A DNA stretch of 64,000 bases from UBA1479 sp038109305 (GTDB lineage Bacteria > Pseudomonadota > Alphaproteobacteria > Rhodospirillales > Casp-alpha2), in the NCBI GenBank assembly GCA_038109305.1, contig JAYNIR010000004.1:62001-126000 (forward strand), given 5' to 3'. The stretch's first letter is position 1. Every line of letters begins with the position of its first letter. Shown in pieces: positions 16,598 to 25,311 of this stretch. Position numbers and translations under genes: made by a program. The notes under the pieces are model-generated. The model was not told the origin of the DNA. It was given only the letters and a program-made list of their open reading frames with translations, and did no database searches.

Positions 16598-17913
16598 TAC
16601 TTCCGTTCCCCCAAGGTATCGGCGAGCCAGCGGCAAATGCGCACCAGTTTCGCATCCTCGCCCCAGGGGCAGATCACCTGCACGCCAATGGGCATCCCGT
16701 CATCGCCGGTCATCAGGGGGATGCTCGCCGCCGGCACGCCCATCATCGTCCAATACCCATTGAAGGCGGCATCACCCGTTCCGTCCAGGCCAACGGGCGC
16801 CTGCCCCGGTGCGGCAGGGGCCATGATCGCGTCGAACCCGTTGAAGTAGTCGGCCAGCGCCAACTGCATGTCCTCCGCATGGCGGAGCGCTTCCAGGTAT
16901 TGCCGCGCGGTCACCGGCAGGCCGCGTTCGATGCGCTCGCGGGTGACGGCGGTCAAGCCGCCGTTGTCGCGGTCGTAGTAATGGCCAAGCGCGCCCGCCA
17001 CGGCGCCGTTCATGATCATGCCATGAGTTTCAAAGGCGTCTTCGAAAACCGTCGGCAACTCCCGTACTGTCACCGCATTGCCGAGCCGCCGGACCAGGTC
17101 TTCGAGTTCCCTCTGCATGTCGGGCTCGCCCCGGTTCCAGACCGGGCCGCGGACGAAGGCGAACTTGGGTGGATCGGCGACCGGCGGCGCATCGCCGAAA
17201 CCGGCGTCGCTTCGCATATCCGGGTCCGCCGGATCGTTGGTCAACAGTACGGCGGCGGCCAGCGCCACGTCTTCAGGCGTGCGGCCGTAGATGCCGGGGG
17301 TGTCGAGCCGGCGTGACAGCGGTGACAACCCAGCCCGGGAAATCGTGCCGAAGGTCGGCTTCAACCCGTAAATCCCGTTGAACGACGCCGGCCGCAGCAT
17401 GGAACCGCCGGTCTGCGTGCCGATTGCGAGCGGTACCATGCAATCCGCCACCGCCGCCGCAGAGCCCGATGACGATCCCCCCGGCGTGCGGTCGGGGTCG
17501 TGGGGGTTCCGGGTCTTACCGGGGGACGACATGGCGAACTCCGTGGTTACGCACTTGCCCATGATGACGGCGCCGGCGTCGCGCAAAAGCCGCACCAGGG
17601 TGGCGTCCTTGGCGGGCCGCCGCCCGGCGCAGAGGGCCGAGCCGTTTTCCGTCGGCTGGTCGGCCGTGTCGATGATGTCCTTGATCCCGACCGGCAGGCC
17701 GTTCAGGGGGCCGGCCGGGCCATCCTTGCGGCGCTGGTCGGCGGCGTCCGCCTGCCGGAGCGCCAAGTACGGGTCCAGAAACGCCCAGGCCCGGACGGCA
17801 TCCTCCCGGGCCTTAATCCGGTCCAGACAGGCCGTGACGTAGTCGCGGGCGGTCAATTCGCCTGCGGCCATGCGTCCGGCGGCCTCGACCGCCGTCAATT
17901 CGTGCAATTTCAT
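16597..17913 (-). CDS. Amidase-signature family amidase
   Basis: This 438-residue AS-family hydrolase has the catalytic Lys in GLPVGIKDIIDT (about residue 80), the Gly/Ser motif TPGGSSSGSAAAVADC with the cis-Ser region near 155-170, and the nucleophile Ser in GTQTGGSMLRPASFNGIYGLKPT near 178-200. The start MKLHELTAVEAAG at 17913 fits the family and has GGAGG upstream; an open extension to 18033 looks like leader sequence. It is the first gene of a two-gene operon with the M20 amidohydrolase. The likely role is hydrolysis of an amide before the coupled enzyme acts; the substrate is unknown. Confidence 0.9.
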   Translation of the reverse strand: MKLHELTAVEAAGRMAAGELTARDYVTACLDRIKAREDAVRAWAFLDPYLALRQADAADQRRKDGPAGPLNGLPVGIKDIIDTADQPTENGSALCAGRRPAKDATLVRLLRDAGAVIMGKCVTTEFAMSSPGKTRNPHDPDRTPGGSSSGSAAAVADCMVPLAIGTQTGGSMLRPASFNGIYGLKPTFGTISRAGLSPLSRRLDTPGIYGRTPEDVALAAAVLLTNDPADPDMRSDAGFGDAPPVADPPKFAFVRGPVWNRGEPDMQRELEDLVRRLGNAVTVRELPTVFEDAFETHGMIMNGAVAGALGHYYDRDNGGLTAVTRERIERGLPVTARQYLEALRHAEDMQLALADYFNGFDAIMAPAAPGQAPVGLDGTGDAAFNGYWTMMGVPAASIPLMTGDDGMPIGVQVICPWGEDAKLVRICRWLADTLGERK

Positions 17914-18068
17914 ATTTCTAAGGCCTCCCACCGCCGGTCTAGTGCTGACCGCCGGTAAATTCATCCATGCGCCGAAAAGGCATATTGTATACACTTGCGC
18001 TGGCCGGTACACAAAACCGGGCTGCGAAAACATCTAAAAAACCATATATTTAAGAGCCAGCAACCGAG

Positions 18069-18515
18069 ATGATGACCGACATCGACACCACCCGCCAGGA
18101 AACTTTTCGCCACTGGACCCCCGTATCGCTCCGATTTTCCGACCAGGACTCCATGGGTCACATCAACAACGTCGCCTATGGCGCGTTCATCGAAGCCGGC
18201 CGCAACGCCTTCGTCACCCAATATCTGACAACGGAAAAACATCCCGGCATCGATTTCGTCCTGGCCCGGGTGTGCATCGATTTCCGCAAGGAAATGCACT
18301 ATCCGGGGACGATCCAGGTCGGCACCTGCATCAAACGGGTCGGCAACGCTTCGATCACCATCGGCTCGGGCGTATTTCTGGACGGTGACTGCAAGGCGAC
18401 GGCGGAGAGCACCAACGTGTTCATCGATTTGGCCACGCGCAGATCCTGCCCGATCCCGGCGGACGTCCGGGCGGAATTGGAAAGCCAGCTTGACGCGGCA
18501 AAGGAGGGGGTGTGA
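18069..18515 (+). CDS. Hotdog-fold acyl-CoA thioesterase (4-hydroxybenzoyl-CoA thioesterase family)
   Basis: The 148-residue single-domain hotdog protein carries LRFSDQDSMGHINNVAYGAFIEAGR near 21-45. This matches the YbgC/4HBT pattern, with the catalytic Asp and the GHINN turn. Later strands include DFVLARVCIDFRKEMHYPG. It should hydrolyse an acyl-CoA to free acid and CoA. It is divergent from the amidase operon. Its TGA overlaps the GTG start of the GntR regulator (GTGA), so it begins a tightly packed four-gene set running to PhyH. Confidence 0.87.
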   Translation: MMTDIDTTRQETFRHWTPVSLRFSDQDSMGHINNVAYGAFIEAGRNAFVTQYLTTEKHPGIDFVLARVCIDFRKEMHYPGTIQVGTCIKRVGNASITIGSGVFLDGDCKATAESTNVFIDLATRRSCPIPADVRAELESQLDAAKEGV

Positions 18516-19201
18516 GCAAGAACAAAAATAGCCTCGCACAGGTTTCGCGGGGCGAGTTCGTGCACGCGCGGCTGCGCGACGCGATCCAATCCGGCCGCTA
18601 TTCCCCCGGCAAGCGCATCCGTGAAGCGGAAGTCGCCGAATGGCTCGGCGTCAGCCGCACCCCGGTTCGAGAAGCCGTCCGCCGGCTGCAGGCGGATGGC
18701 ATTCTAGTGTTTGAGCCGTGGCGCGGCGTCATCGTCGCCGAACTGGATCACCAGGAAGTCGTCGAGCTTTACGCCATGCGCCGGGTGCTCGAAGGGGGCG
18801 CGGCACGCTTGGCGGCGCAGCACGCGTCGGTCCCCGAACTAGCGCACATGGAGGAATGTATGGAAAAGGCCTCTCCCGCCTCTAACAATCCGGAACAGAT
18901 GGCCGACGCCAACCGGCGGTTTCATGACGCGCTGTTTCAGGCGGCGCATAACCGGTATCTGCTGAAATCGGCGGCGGCGTTGCGCGATGCGCTGTCGCTG
19001 TTAAAGGGCACGACTTACGCCTTCCCCGACCGGGCCCAGGCGGCGCACGAGGAACACCAGGCGCTGATGGAAGCGATCAAGGAACGTGAGCCTGAAAAGG
19101 CCGAACGTCTTGCCCGCCGCCACATCGGCCGGGCAGAAAAGGCGCGTCTCCGGCTGCTCGCCGACATGAAGGACCAAGCCGACGGGGAGGCCCAGCGATG
19201 A
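18512..19201 (+). CDS. GntR-family transcriptional regulator (FCD/FadR-like)
   Basis: This is a 229-residue regulator. The winged HTH is in residues ~15-80, with GRYSPGKRIREAEVAEWLGVSRTPVREAVRRLQADGIL followed by the wing. The C-terminal FCD effector domain has LYAMRRVLEGGAARLAA, the metal-ligand-type pattern DANRRFHDALFQAAHN near 130-145, AAHEEHQALMEAIKEREPEKAERLARRHI near 175-204. FCD proteins usually respond to a small organic acid. It overlaps both neighbours by 4 nt, so it probably controls this cluster. The start is GTG at 18512. Confidence 0.92.
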   Translation: MSKNKNSLAQVSRGEFVHARLRDAIQSGRYSPGKRIREAEVAEWLGVSRTPVREAVRRLQADGILVFEPWRGVIVAELDHQEVVELYAMRRVLEGGAARLAAQHASVPELAHMEECMEKASPASNNPEQMADANRRFHDALFQAAHNRYLLKSAAALRDALSLLKGTTYAFPDRAQAAHEEHQALMEAIKEREPEKAERLARRHIGRAEKARLRLLADMKDQADGEAQR

Positions 19202-20313
19202 CAGCCTATTTCCCGCCCGCACACCCGAAATGGGGCACAGTCGACGCGGCCGACGCCGGGCTGCACCCCGGCCGCCTGCAGGATGCCGTCACCTTTGCCG
19301 AAAATAACGAAAGCACCTGGCCGCGCGATCTGGCGGGCAATCACCTGCCGACGCTGACCGCCGAGGAACCGGAACCCTGGAACGAAATCATCGGCCCCAT
19401 CGCCGCCCGCGGTGGGCCGTCAGGCCTGTTCATTCGGGGCGGGAAGATCGCCGCACAATGGGGCGATCCGGGGCGCGCCGATTTCACCTTTTCCATCGCC
19501 AAAAGCTACCTGTCGATCCTGGCCGGGCTCGCCGTCGCCGAAGGCCTGATCACCGACATCGACCATACGGTCTCAGGCTACGCCAACGGCGACCTGTTTT
19601 CGTCCGAACAAAACCGCTCGATCACCTGGCGGCACATGCTGACCCAGACGTCGGAATGGCAGGGCACGCTGTTCGGCAAACCCGATCAGGTCGATCATTT
19701 CCGGCAACTGGGGCCGGGGTCCGACAATTCCCGGAAGGGCCAGAAACGCGAGCTCATGACGCCCGGGGCTTATTGGGAATACAACGACGTCCGGGTCAAC
19801 GCGCTGTCATTGGCGTTGATGCAGGTGTTTCGAAGGCCGCTGCCGGAAGTGCTCCGCGACTCCATCATGGCGCCGATCGGCGCGTCGGACGGCTGGAAGT
19901 GGCATGGCTACCGCAATTCCCAGGTTACCATCGACGGCCAGGACATGACCTCGGTCCCCGGCGGCACCCATTGGGGCGGCGGCATGCAGATCAATAGTTA
20001 CGACCACGCCCGGTTCGGCCTTTTGATTCAGCGAAACGGCGAGTGGGCGGGCCGCCGCATTCTGCCCGAAGGCTGGATCGGCGACCTGCGCGCACCCTGC
20101 CCCATCAATCCGGTCTACGGATACCTGTGGTGGCTCAACACCGGCGGCGCGCAATACCCGTCGGCCCCCGAAACCAGCTTTTTCGCCATGGGGGCGGGTA
20201 CAAGCCTGATCTGGATCGATCAGGAACATGATATTCTGATGGTCGCCCGGTGGATGGATCAGGCGTCGGTCGACGCCGTGATTTCCGGGTTCATGGCCGC
20301 GTTGGACGGCTGA
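19198..20313 (+). CDS. Beta-lactamase-family (class C-like) serine hydrolase
   Basis: The 371-residue protein has the SxxK nucleophile motif FTFSIAKSYLSILAGLAV near 98-115 and the YxN-type motif YWEYNDVRVNALSLALMQVF near 193-212. The third region is around GGTHWGGGMQINSYDHARFGLLI. This is the penicillin-binding-protein/esterase fold used by EstB-type esterases and amide hydrolases. No signal peptide is visible, so the enzyme is probably cytosolic and acts in catabolism, not on the cell wall. It overlaps the GntR gene by 4 nt (ATGA) and is followed 17 nt later by PhyH. Confidence 0.88.
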   Translation: MTAYFPPAHPKWGTVDAADAGLHPGRLQDAVTFAENNESTWPRDLAGNHLPTLTAEEPEPWNEIIGPIAARGGPSGLFIRGGKIAAQWGDPGRADFTFSIAKSYLSILAGLAVAEGLITDIDHTVSGYANGDLFSSEQNRSITWRHMLTQTSEWQGTLFGKPDQVDHFRQLGPGSDNSRKGQKRELMTPGAYWEYNDVRVNALSLALMQVFRRPLPEVLRDSIMAPIGASDGWKWHGYRNSQVTIDGQDMTSVPGGTHWGGGMQINSYDHARFGLLIQRNGEWAGRRILPEGWIGDLRAPCPINPVYGYLWWLNTGGAQYPSAPETSFFAMGAGTSLIWIDQEHDILMVARWMDQASVDAVISGFMAALDG

Positions 20314-20330
20314 TTGATAGAGGTGACGAC

Positions 20331-21305
20331 ATGCTGCCCGAAGATATTTTGAAGGAACCGGCCCGCGTTCTGACGCAGAAACAGCGCGAACATTATTTCG
20401 AAACCGGCTATCTGGTGGTTGAACGGCTGATCCCCGAAGACGTGATCGACGCCATCAACGACGTCACCGGCGTGTGGATTGAACGCTCGCGCGGCATCCA
20501 AAAATCCAACGACGTTCTGGACGTCGCACCCCAGCATGCGGCGGACCAGCCGGTCGTCCGGCGGTTGAAAAAACCCGACGGCATGGACCCGGCCTATTGG
20601 GATTTCGCCAACGGCATCATCGCCGACGTGGCGGCAGACCTGCTAGGGTCTGACGTGTGCTTTCACCATTCCAAGCTGAACTTCAAATGGTCGGACGGTA
20701 AGGACGAAGTCGCCTGGCATCAGGACATAGCGTTTTATCCGCATACCAACCATTCGGCACTGGCCATCGGCACATACCTGGACGACGTCGCCCGCCATGA
20801 CGGGCCTCTGGGCGTCATTCCGGGATCGCACCTGGGCCCGGTCTTTGAACATTACGACGACAACGACATCTGGACCGGCAAGCTGCGGGACGCGGACGTG
20901 GCGGCCCTGCCGACGGAAACCGCCGTCTACTGCCCGGGGCCAAAAGGATCGATCACCGTCCACCATGCGCGGGCCGTGCACGCGACCGAGGCGACGACGG
21001 AAACCTTCGGCCGACCGCTTCTGATCAACGCCTATGCGTCGGCGGATGCCTTTCCCTATACGGGGCTGAAAGATACCTATACGGAGCATTTCCGCGCCCT
21101 GGTGCGCGGTAAACCGGCCCGCTGGGCCCACGTGGACCCGGAACCCTGCCCCACTCCGCCGGACTTCTCCGCCGGCTATACGTCGATTTTCGCCCACCAG
21201 CTGGACGGCAAGTCCGACCCGACGCCGCGTGATCCGGGCCACCGCCCGGACGAGGCCATTGACTGGGCGCGCCGAGGGGCTGCCGTCAAATCGGCGGCGG
21301 AATAA
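20331..21305 (+). CDS. Phytanoyl-CoA dioxygenase (PhyH) family protein
   Basis: This is a 324-residue Fe(II)/2-oxoglutarate oxygenase of the PhyH family. The iron triad is visible as VAWHQDIAFYPHTNHSALAIG (His-x-Asp, about residue 128) and the distal His in ITVHHARAVHATEATTE near 210. LGVIPGSHLG between them is a typical PhyH string. Start at 20331 follows GAGG. It is the last gene of the thioesterase/GntR/serine hydrolase/PhyH set. It may hydroxylate an acyl or ester substrate handled by those enzymes; the substrate is unknown. Confidence 0.88.
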   Translation: MLPEDILKEPARVLTQKQREHYFETGYLVVERLIPEDVIDAINDVTGVWIERSRGIQKSNDVLDVAPQHAADQPVVRRLKKPDGMDPAYWDFANGIIADVAADLLGSDVCFHHSKLNFKWSDGKDEVAWHQDIAFYPHTNHSALAIGTYLDDVARHDGPLGVIPGSHLGPVFEHYDDNDIWTGKLRDADVAALPTETAVYCPGPKGSITVHHARAVHATEATTETFGRPLLINAYASADAFPYTGLKDTYTEHFRALVRGKPARWAHVDPEPCPTPPDFSAGYTSIFAHQLDGKSDPTPRDPGHRPDEAIDWARRGAAVKSAAE

Positions 21306-21410
21306 GCTTCAAGGCGCTATTGTAAGGCCCCACGGGCGGGAAAACCGCCCCAGGCCCTGTCTCGGGTTCGGCGGCTCAACCGCCGGGCAACCGGCTCGTC
21401 AGCCGCCCGG

Positions 21411-21599
21411 TCAACCGCCTCTGGCCGATCCCCGCGACACGCGGGCCGGGCCACCGCTTGAATGGCCGCCTTCCCCCCGGCTGCCGGCCTTGCCGGCGCT
21501 GTCGTCGTCGGGGGCGTTCGCCCCCGCGCCGTAGGTTATCTGCTTTTGCGGCGGGCGTTTCTTTTTGGGTTTGCGGTTCGGTTTCTTGTTTCCAGGCAT
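21411..21599 (-). CDS. Small basic protein, hypothetical
   Basis: This candidate of 62 residues starts MPGNKKPNRKPKKKRPPQKQ and continues with an AGANAPDDD hinge and a Gly/Ser/Arg-rich end. It has a good ribosome site (GGAGAAAGGA) before the ATG at 21599. The low-complexity tail could be chance coding in very GC-rich DNA. The rest of the 452-bp gap between PhyH and the carbonic anhydrase shows only GC-rich, repeat-like sequence without other signals. No function can be given. Confidence 0.4.
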   Translation of the reverse strand: MPGNKKPNRKPKKKRPPQKQITYGAGANAPDDDSAGKAGSRGEGGHSSGGPARVSRGSARGG

Positions 21600-21757
21600 G
21601 GAAAGGGTCCTTTCTCCGATGGGGGAGAGCATAGCATTTCGCCCGAACCCTCGCCAATGCCCCCTCGTTTTCGGGCCGTCACGGCGGGCTGACCAGCCCC
21701 CCTTGCCCGAGGGAGCCGCGAAGGCTATAGCCATCGGTCAGATGCAAGGAGACAGCG

Positions 21758-22282
21758 ATGATGTATTCCCTCGGCCCCGACCGGGTCCAGACCGATGGCG
21801 ACAATTACTGGATCGCCCCAAACGCGACGGTGGTCGGCAAGGTCATTCTGAAGAAAGACGTCAGCATCTGGTTCGGCGCCACCGTGCGCGCCGATAACGA
21901 CGTGATCACCATCGGCGAAGGCACGCAGATCCAGGACGGCAGCGTGCTGCATGCCGACCCGGGCTTTCCGCTGACCATCGGCGCCCACGTGACCGTCGGC
22001 CACATGGCCATGCTGCACGGCTGTACCGTCGGCGACGGGTCGATGATCGGCATTGCCGCGGTGGTCTTGAATGGCGCGAGGATCGGAAAAAACTGCATCA
22101 TCGGCGGCAAGGCGCTGATCGGCGAAGGCAAGGAAATCCCGGACAACTCATTGGTCATGGGCATCCCTGGCAAGGTCATCAAGCAGGTTTCCGGTGCGCA
22201 GTTGAAAATGCTCGAGCGCATTCCGCCGGACTATGTGAAACGCTGGAAATACTTCCAAAAAGAAATGCGCGAACAGGAATAG
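21758..22282 (+). CDS. Gamma-carbonic-anhydrase family protein
   Basis: The 174-residue left-handed beta-helix protein has repeated hexapeptides, including NATVVGKVILKKDVSIWFGATVRADND near 23-49 and TIGEGTQIQDGSVLHADPG near 51-69. The zinc histidines are seen as LHADPG, then VGHMAMLHGCTVGD near 82-95, as in gamma-CA/YrdA/PaaY proteins. AAGGAGA precedes the start. The ligase gene begins 13 nt after its stop, so it is in an operon with the acyl-CoA ligase and the lyase-like gene. PaaY-type members act as thioesterases, so carbonic anhydrase activity is not certain. Confidence 0.88.
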   Translation: MMYSLGPDRVQTDGDNYWIAPNATVVGKVILKKDVSIWFGATVRADNDVITIGEGTQIQDGSVLHADPGFPLTIGAHVTVGHMAMLHGCTVGDGSMIGIAAVVLNGARIGKNCIIGGKALIGEGKEIPDNSLVMGIPGKVIKQVSGAQLKMLERIPPDYVKRWKYFQKEMREQE

Positions 22283-22295
22283 GCCCCGCCCTGCC

Positions 22296-23828
22296 ATGGA
22301 TCTGCCCATCAAACGGTTTTTCGACGCGGCCATTGCCGAACCCAGCCGCACCGCGATCAAGGACGGCCCTCTTGAGATGACGTATGGCGAGCTGGCGGAA
22401 CGGGTCAACGCGCTAGCCGCCGCGTTTCAGGACATGGACACAGCGCCGCAAAGCCGCGTCGGCATCTGCGCCTACAACACGCGGGAGGCGCTGTTGGCGT
22501 TTCTGGCCGTTCTGGCGGCGGGCAAGACCTGGGTGCCGCTGAACCCCCGCAACGGGCACGAGGAACTATCCCGCATGGTGGCGGCGACCAAACCGACGAT
22601 CATCGTCGCCGACAGTAACTGCCGCGACCGGTTTGATCCGGGTGTCGCCGTGGTCATCCGCGGCCAGCCCATGAAACCCGGCGAGGATTGCGGCGGTGAC
22701 GAAAACCTGGCGGCCATGCTGGCGGCCTTTCAGGGCCGTGTGCCAAAGGCCCATGACTTGGGCCCCGACGACGTGCAGGCGCTAAAATTCACCGGCGGAT
22801 CGTCCGGACGGCCCAAAGGCGTCATTCAGACCTACCGGGTGTGGCACACCTGCGTCGACTTGATGACCCGGTCCTTGGAATTGGACGAAAACGACAGGAA
22901 CCTGATGGCCGCCCCCATGACTCACGGCACCGGCACGCTTCTGGTGCCGACGCTGGGTGCGGGCGGCATGCACGTCTTTATGCCGCAGCCGACCCGCCCT
23001 GAAGGCATCATCGAAGCGTTCGAGAAGGACCGCATCTCCATGGCGTTCCTGCCGCCGACGGTGATCTACATGATGATGGCGGCGGAAGACCTGTCAAAGC
23101 GCGATTTCAAAAGCCTCAAGCACATCATCATCGGCGGCGCGTCCATGCGCCCGGCGGAAATCAAACGCGGCCTGCCGCTGTTCAACAACGCGCTGGAAAC
23201 CTGTTTCGGTCAAACCGAAGTGCCGCAGATCGCGACCATCATGCGGGCCCGGGATTGGGTCAACAATGATAAACGCCTGGCGTCCTGCGGCCACGCCACG
23301 GACGGCATCGACATCCGCATCGTCGACGCGGACGGCAATGAACTGCCGCCGGGCCAAGCCGGGGAAATGATCATCAGGGGGCCACTGGTGATGGGCGGAT
23401 ACTTGGACATGCCGGACAAAACCGCCGAAACCATCAAGGACGGCTGGCTTCACACCGGCGACGTGGCGGAAAAGGACGATGAAGGGTTTATCTACATCCG
23501 CGACCGCATCCGCGACATGATCGTGACCGGCGGCTTCAACGTCTTCCCGACGGATGTCGAGGTCGTGTTGGGCGATCACCCGGCGGTCAAGGAATGCGTC
23601 GTCTTCGGCCTGCCCGACGACAAATGGGGCGAGGCCGTGCAGGCGGCGGTCGAAGTACACAAGGGGCAGTCGGCGACGGAGGAAGATATTATCGCTTATG
23701 TTAAGGTGCGGCTAGATTCCGTAAAGGCGCCGAAACGTATCCATTTTGTCGATGAACTGCCGCGGAGCACCGTCGGCAAGGTTCTTCGGCGCGAATGCAA
23801 GGCCATGTTTCAGGAGGCATCAAAATGA
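22296..23828 (+). CDS. AMP-dependent acyl-CoA synthetase/ligase
   Basis: This 510-residue ANL-superfamily ligase has the P-loop LKFTGGSSGRPKGVIQ near 163-178 and the A5-like motif CFGQTEVPQIAT near 305. The A7/A8 hinge is GWLHTGDVAEKDDEGFIYIRDRIRDMIVTGGFNVFPTDVE, and the C-terminal lysine motif is LPRSTVGKVLRRE near 491-503. It activates a carboxylic acid to its CoA thioester through an acyl-AMP. Its stop overlaps the start of the citryl-CoA-lyase-like gene by 4 nt (ATGA), so the product may feed that enzyme. The substrate is unknown. Confidence 0.9.
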   Translation: MDLPIKRFFDAAIAEPSRTAIKDGPLEMTYGELAERVNALAAAFQDMDTAPQSRVGICAYNTREALLAFLAVLAAGKTWVPLNPRNGHEELSRMVAATKPTIIVADSNCRDRFDPGVAVVIRGQPMKPGEDCGGDENLAAMLAAFQGRVPKAHDLGPDDVQALKFTGGSSGRPKGVIQTYRVWHTCVDLMTRSLELDENDRNLMAAPMTHGTGTLLVPTLGAGGMHVFMPQPTRPEGIIEAFEKDRISMAFLPPTVIYMMMAAEDLSKRDFKSLKHIIIGGASMRPAEIKRGLPLFNNALETCFGQTEVPQIATIMRARDWVNNDKRLASCGHATDGIDIRIVDADGNELPPGQAGEMIIRGPLVMGGYLDMPDKTAETIKDGWLHTGDVAEKDDEGFIYIRDRIRDMIVTGGFNVFPTDVEVVLGDHPAVKECVVFGLPDDKWGEAVQAAVEVHKGQSATEEDIIAYVKVRLDSVKAPKRIHFVDELPRSTVGKVLRRECKAMFQEASK

Positions 23829-24625
23829 GCGGCAAAGGCAACAAGACCGGCGGCCCCACTCAAAGCCTCGCGACCCATACGCTGACCGATCTGTATTACC
23901 GGGACAAAAACCTGGTGACCGAAATGATGGGGTGTATGACCTTTACCCAGGCCATGTTTCTCCACATCATGGGGCGCGACGCGACCCCGGCCGACATCGC
24001 GATCATTGATGCGGTGCTGCTCGCCCTGATGGAACACGGTCTGACGCCAAGCGCCATCGCCACGCGCTTGACTTATCATTCCGCACCCGAGGCATTGCAG
24101 GCCGCCGTCGCGGCAGGGTTGTTGAACGTCGGGTCGACCTTCATCGGCACCATGGAAAACTGTTCCAAGCTGCTGCGCGACATGGTCAACGGCGACGAAG
24201 ACCTGGATACCGCCGCCGCCCGCATCGTCGCCGAACATCGGGCCGCGAAGCGGCACATACCCGGGTTCGGCCACCATCTGCACAAGCCGGACGACCCGCG
24301 GACGCCTAAACTGTTCGAGATCGCCCGCGCCAACAGCGTCAAAGGCAATTACATCGAAGCCATTAAGGCCCTAAGCCGCGCCGTCGACACCGCCATGGGC
24401 CGCCATATGACCATTAACGCAACCGGCGGCACAGCGGCGGTCTTGTCGGAAATCGGCATCCCACCCGAGGTCATGCGCGGCTTCGCCGTCATCGCGCGGG
24501 CGGCTGGGCTGGTCGCCCACATCGCCGAAGAACGGGATATCCCGACAGCCCGGATGATCTGGGACGTGGTCGAAGACGAAATCCCCTACGCAGGCGGTGC
24601 CCCGGTGGGAAAAAAGGGCGCTTGA
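23825..24625 (+). CDS. Citryl-CoA lyase-like protein (citrate synthase superfamily)
   Basis: The 266-residue protein matches the short, C-terminal-domain form of citrate synthase found in citryl-CoA lyase (CCL). GMLNVG-type strings appear as AAGLLNVGSTFIGTMENCSKLL near 99-120. The CoA/citrate histidine loop is HIPGFGHHLHKPDDPRTPKLFEIA near 141-164, and the C-terminal part has GRHMTINATGGTAAVLSEIGIPPEVMRGFAVIARAAGLVAHIAEE. It is predicted to cleave a 3-hydroxy-3-carboxy acyl-CoA, or to run the reverse condensation. It is translationally coupled to the ligase at 22296. The residue following the histidine of the FGH motif is His, where citrate synthases have Pro. Confidence 0.82.
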   Translation: MSGKGNKTGGPTQSLATHTLTDLYYRDKNLVTEMMGCMTFTQAMFLHIMGRDATPADIAIIDAVLLALMEHGLTPSAIATRLTYHSAPEALQAAVAAGLLNVGSTFIGTMENCSKLLRDMVNGDEDLDTAAARIVAEHRAAKRHIPGFGHHLHKPDDPRTPKLFEIARANSVKGNYIEAIKALSRAVDTAMGRHMTINATGGTAAVLSEIGIPPEVMRGFAVIARAAGLVAHIAEERDIPTARMIWDVVEDEIPYAGGAPVGKKGA

Positions 24626-24762
24626 CGGTTTTTTGGGACCGGTTCGGGATTTCGCCGCGTTCCGTCACTACAGCCCCCTGAAATAAATATCGTATTCGGG
24701 CCAGCGTGAGACGGCAGGAAAGAACGCCGATCGAGACCGCAGACCGAATTGGTGAGCTGACA

Positions 24763-25311
24763 ATGTATACGAAGATCAACACGCACCTGAAGACCGTTGC
24801 CGCCGCCGGCCTGATGGCCGCCGTTGGCTTCACCATCACAGCGGGCGACGCCCTGGCAGTCGGCAAGTACCGGGGGGCCAAGCGGGATGTCCGCGAAATC
24901 AGCCGGACCCATACCCCCGCCCCCTGCACGGTTAACCGCACGGTCGAAATCAACCGCACCGTCGTGGTCCGCGACGACAGCCGCAACGATTATGCGGACA
25001 AGGTTTTGGGCACCGCCGTCGTCAACTTCATGACCTCCGTCCTCACCGGCGAAGCCCCCAACACCCACGCGCTGTATGACCACGGCGACTGGGCTCCCAT
25101 GCCGGTGAATTACGACAACCGGGGTTGGGACCAAGGCCGCAAGATCGGCCACCGCGCCGGATACGGGCGCGGCTGTTTCCGGTGGGAAAACGCACCTGGG
25201 AACGTCACGGCCGCCGTATCCTGGTCCGCGCTGAAGCCTGCCGCGGCCGGTTTGGCAACATCCAGATCATCGACGGCACCCGCCATGTCGTCCGGTATCT
25301 GCAACCACTGA
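24763..25311 (+). CDS. Exported protein of unknown function, C-terminus possibly frameshifted
   Basis: From ATG 24763 the protein has a clear signal peptide (MYTKINTHLKTVAAAGLMAAVGFTI, with cleavage likely after DALA). The mature part includes HTPAPCTVNRTVEINRTVVVRDD and a W/G/R-rich stretch, RGWDQGRKIGHRAGYGRGCF. The final ~40 residues in this frame are Ala/Ser-rich and unconvincing, while the next frame over the same DNA reads GNIQIIDGTRHVVRYLQPL, which looks like real protein ending at about 25312. A single indel near 25190-25210 would join them. It is followed by a terminator at 25362. Confidence 0.6.
   Translation: MYTKINTHLKTVAAAGLMAAVGFTITAGDALAVGKYRGAKRDVREISRTHTPAPCTVNRTVEINRTVVVRDDSRNDYADKVLGTAVVNFMTSVLTGEAPNTHALYDHGDWAPMPVNYDNRGWDQGRKIGHRAGYGRGCFRWENAPGNVTAAVSWSALKPAAAGLATSRSSTAPAMSSGICNH

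Noticed and set aside
21376..21657. Second overlapping minus-strand frame (93 codons) beside the small basic protein
   Set aside because: Arg-rich shadow reading without a good ribosome site; the 62-codon frame is the better candidate.
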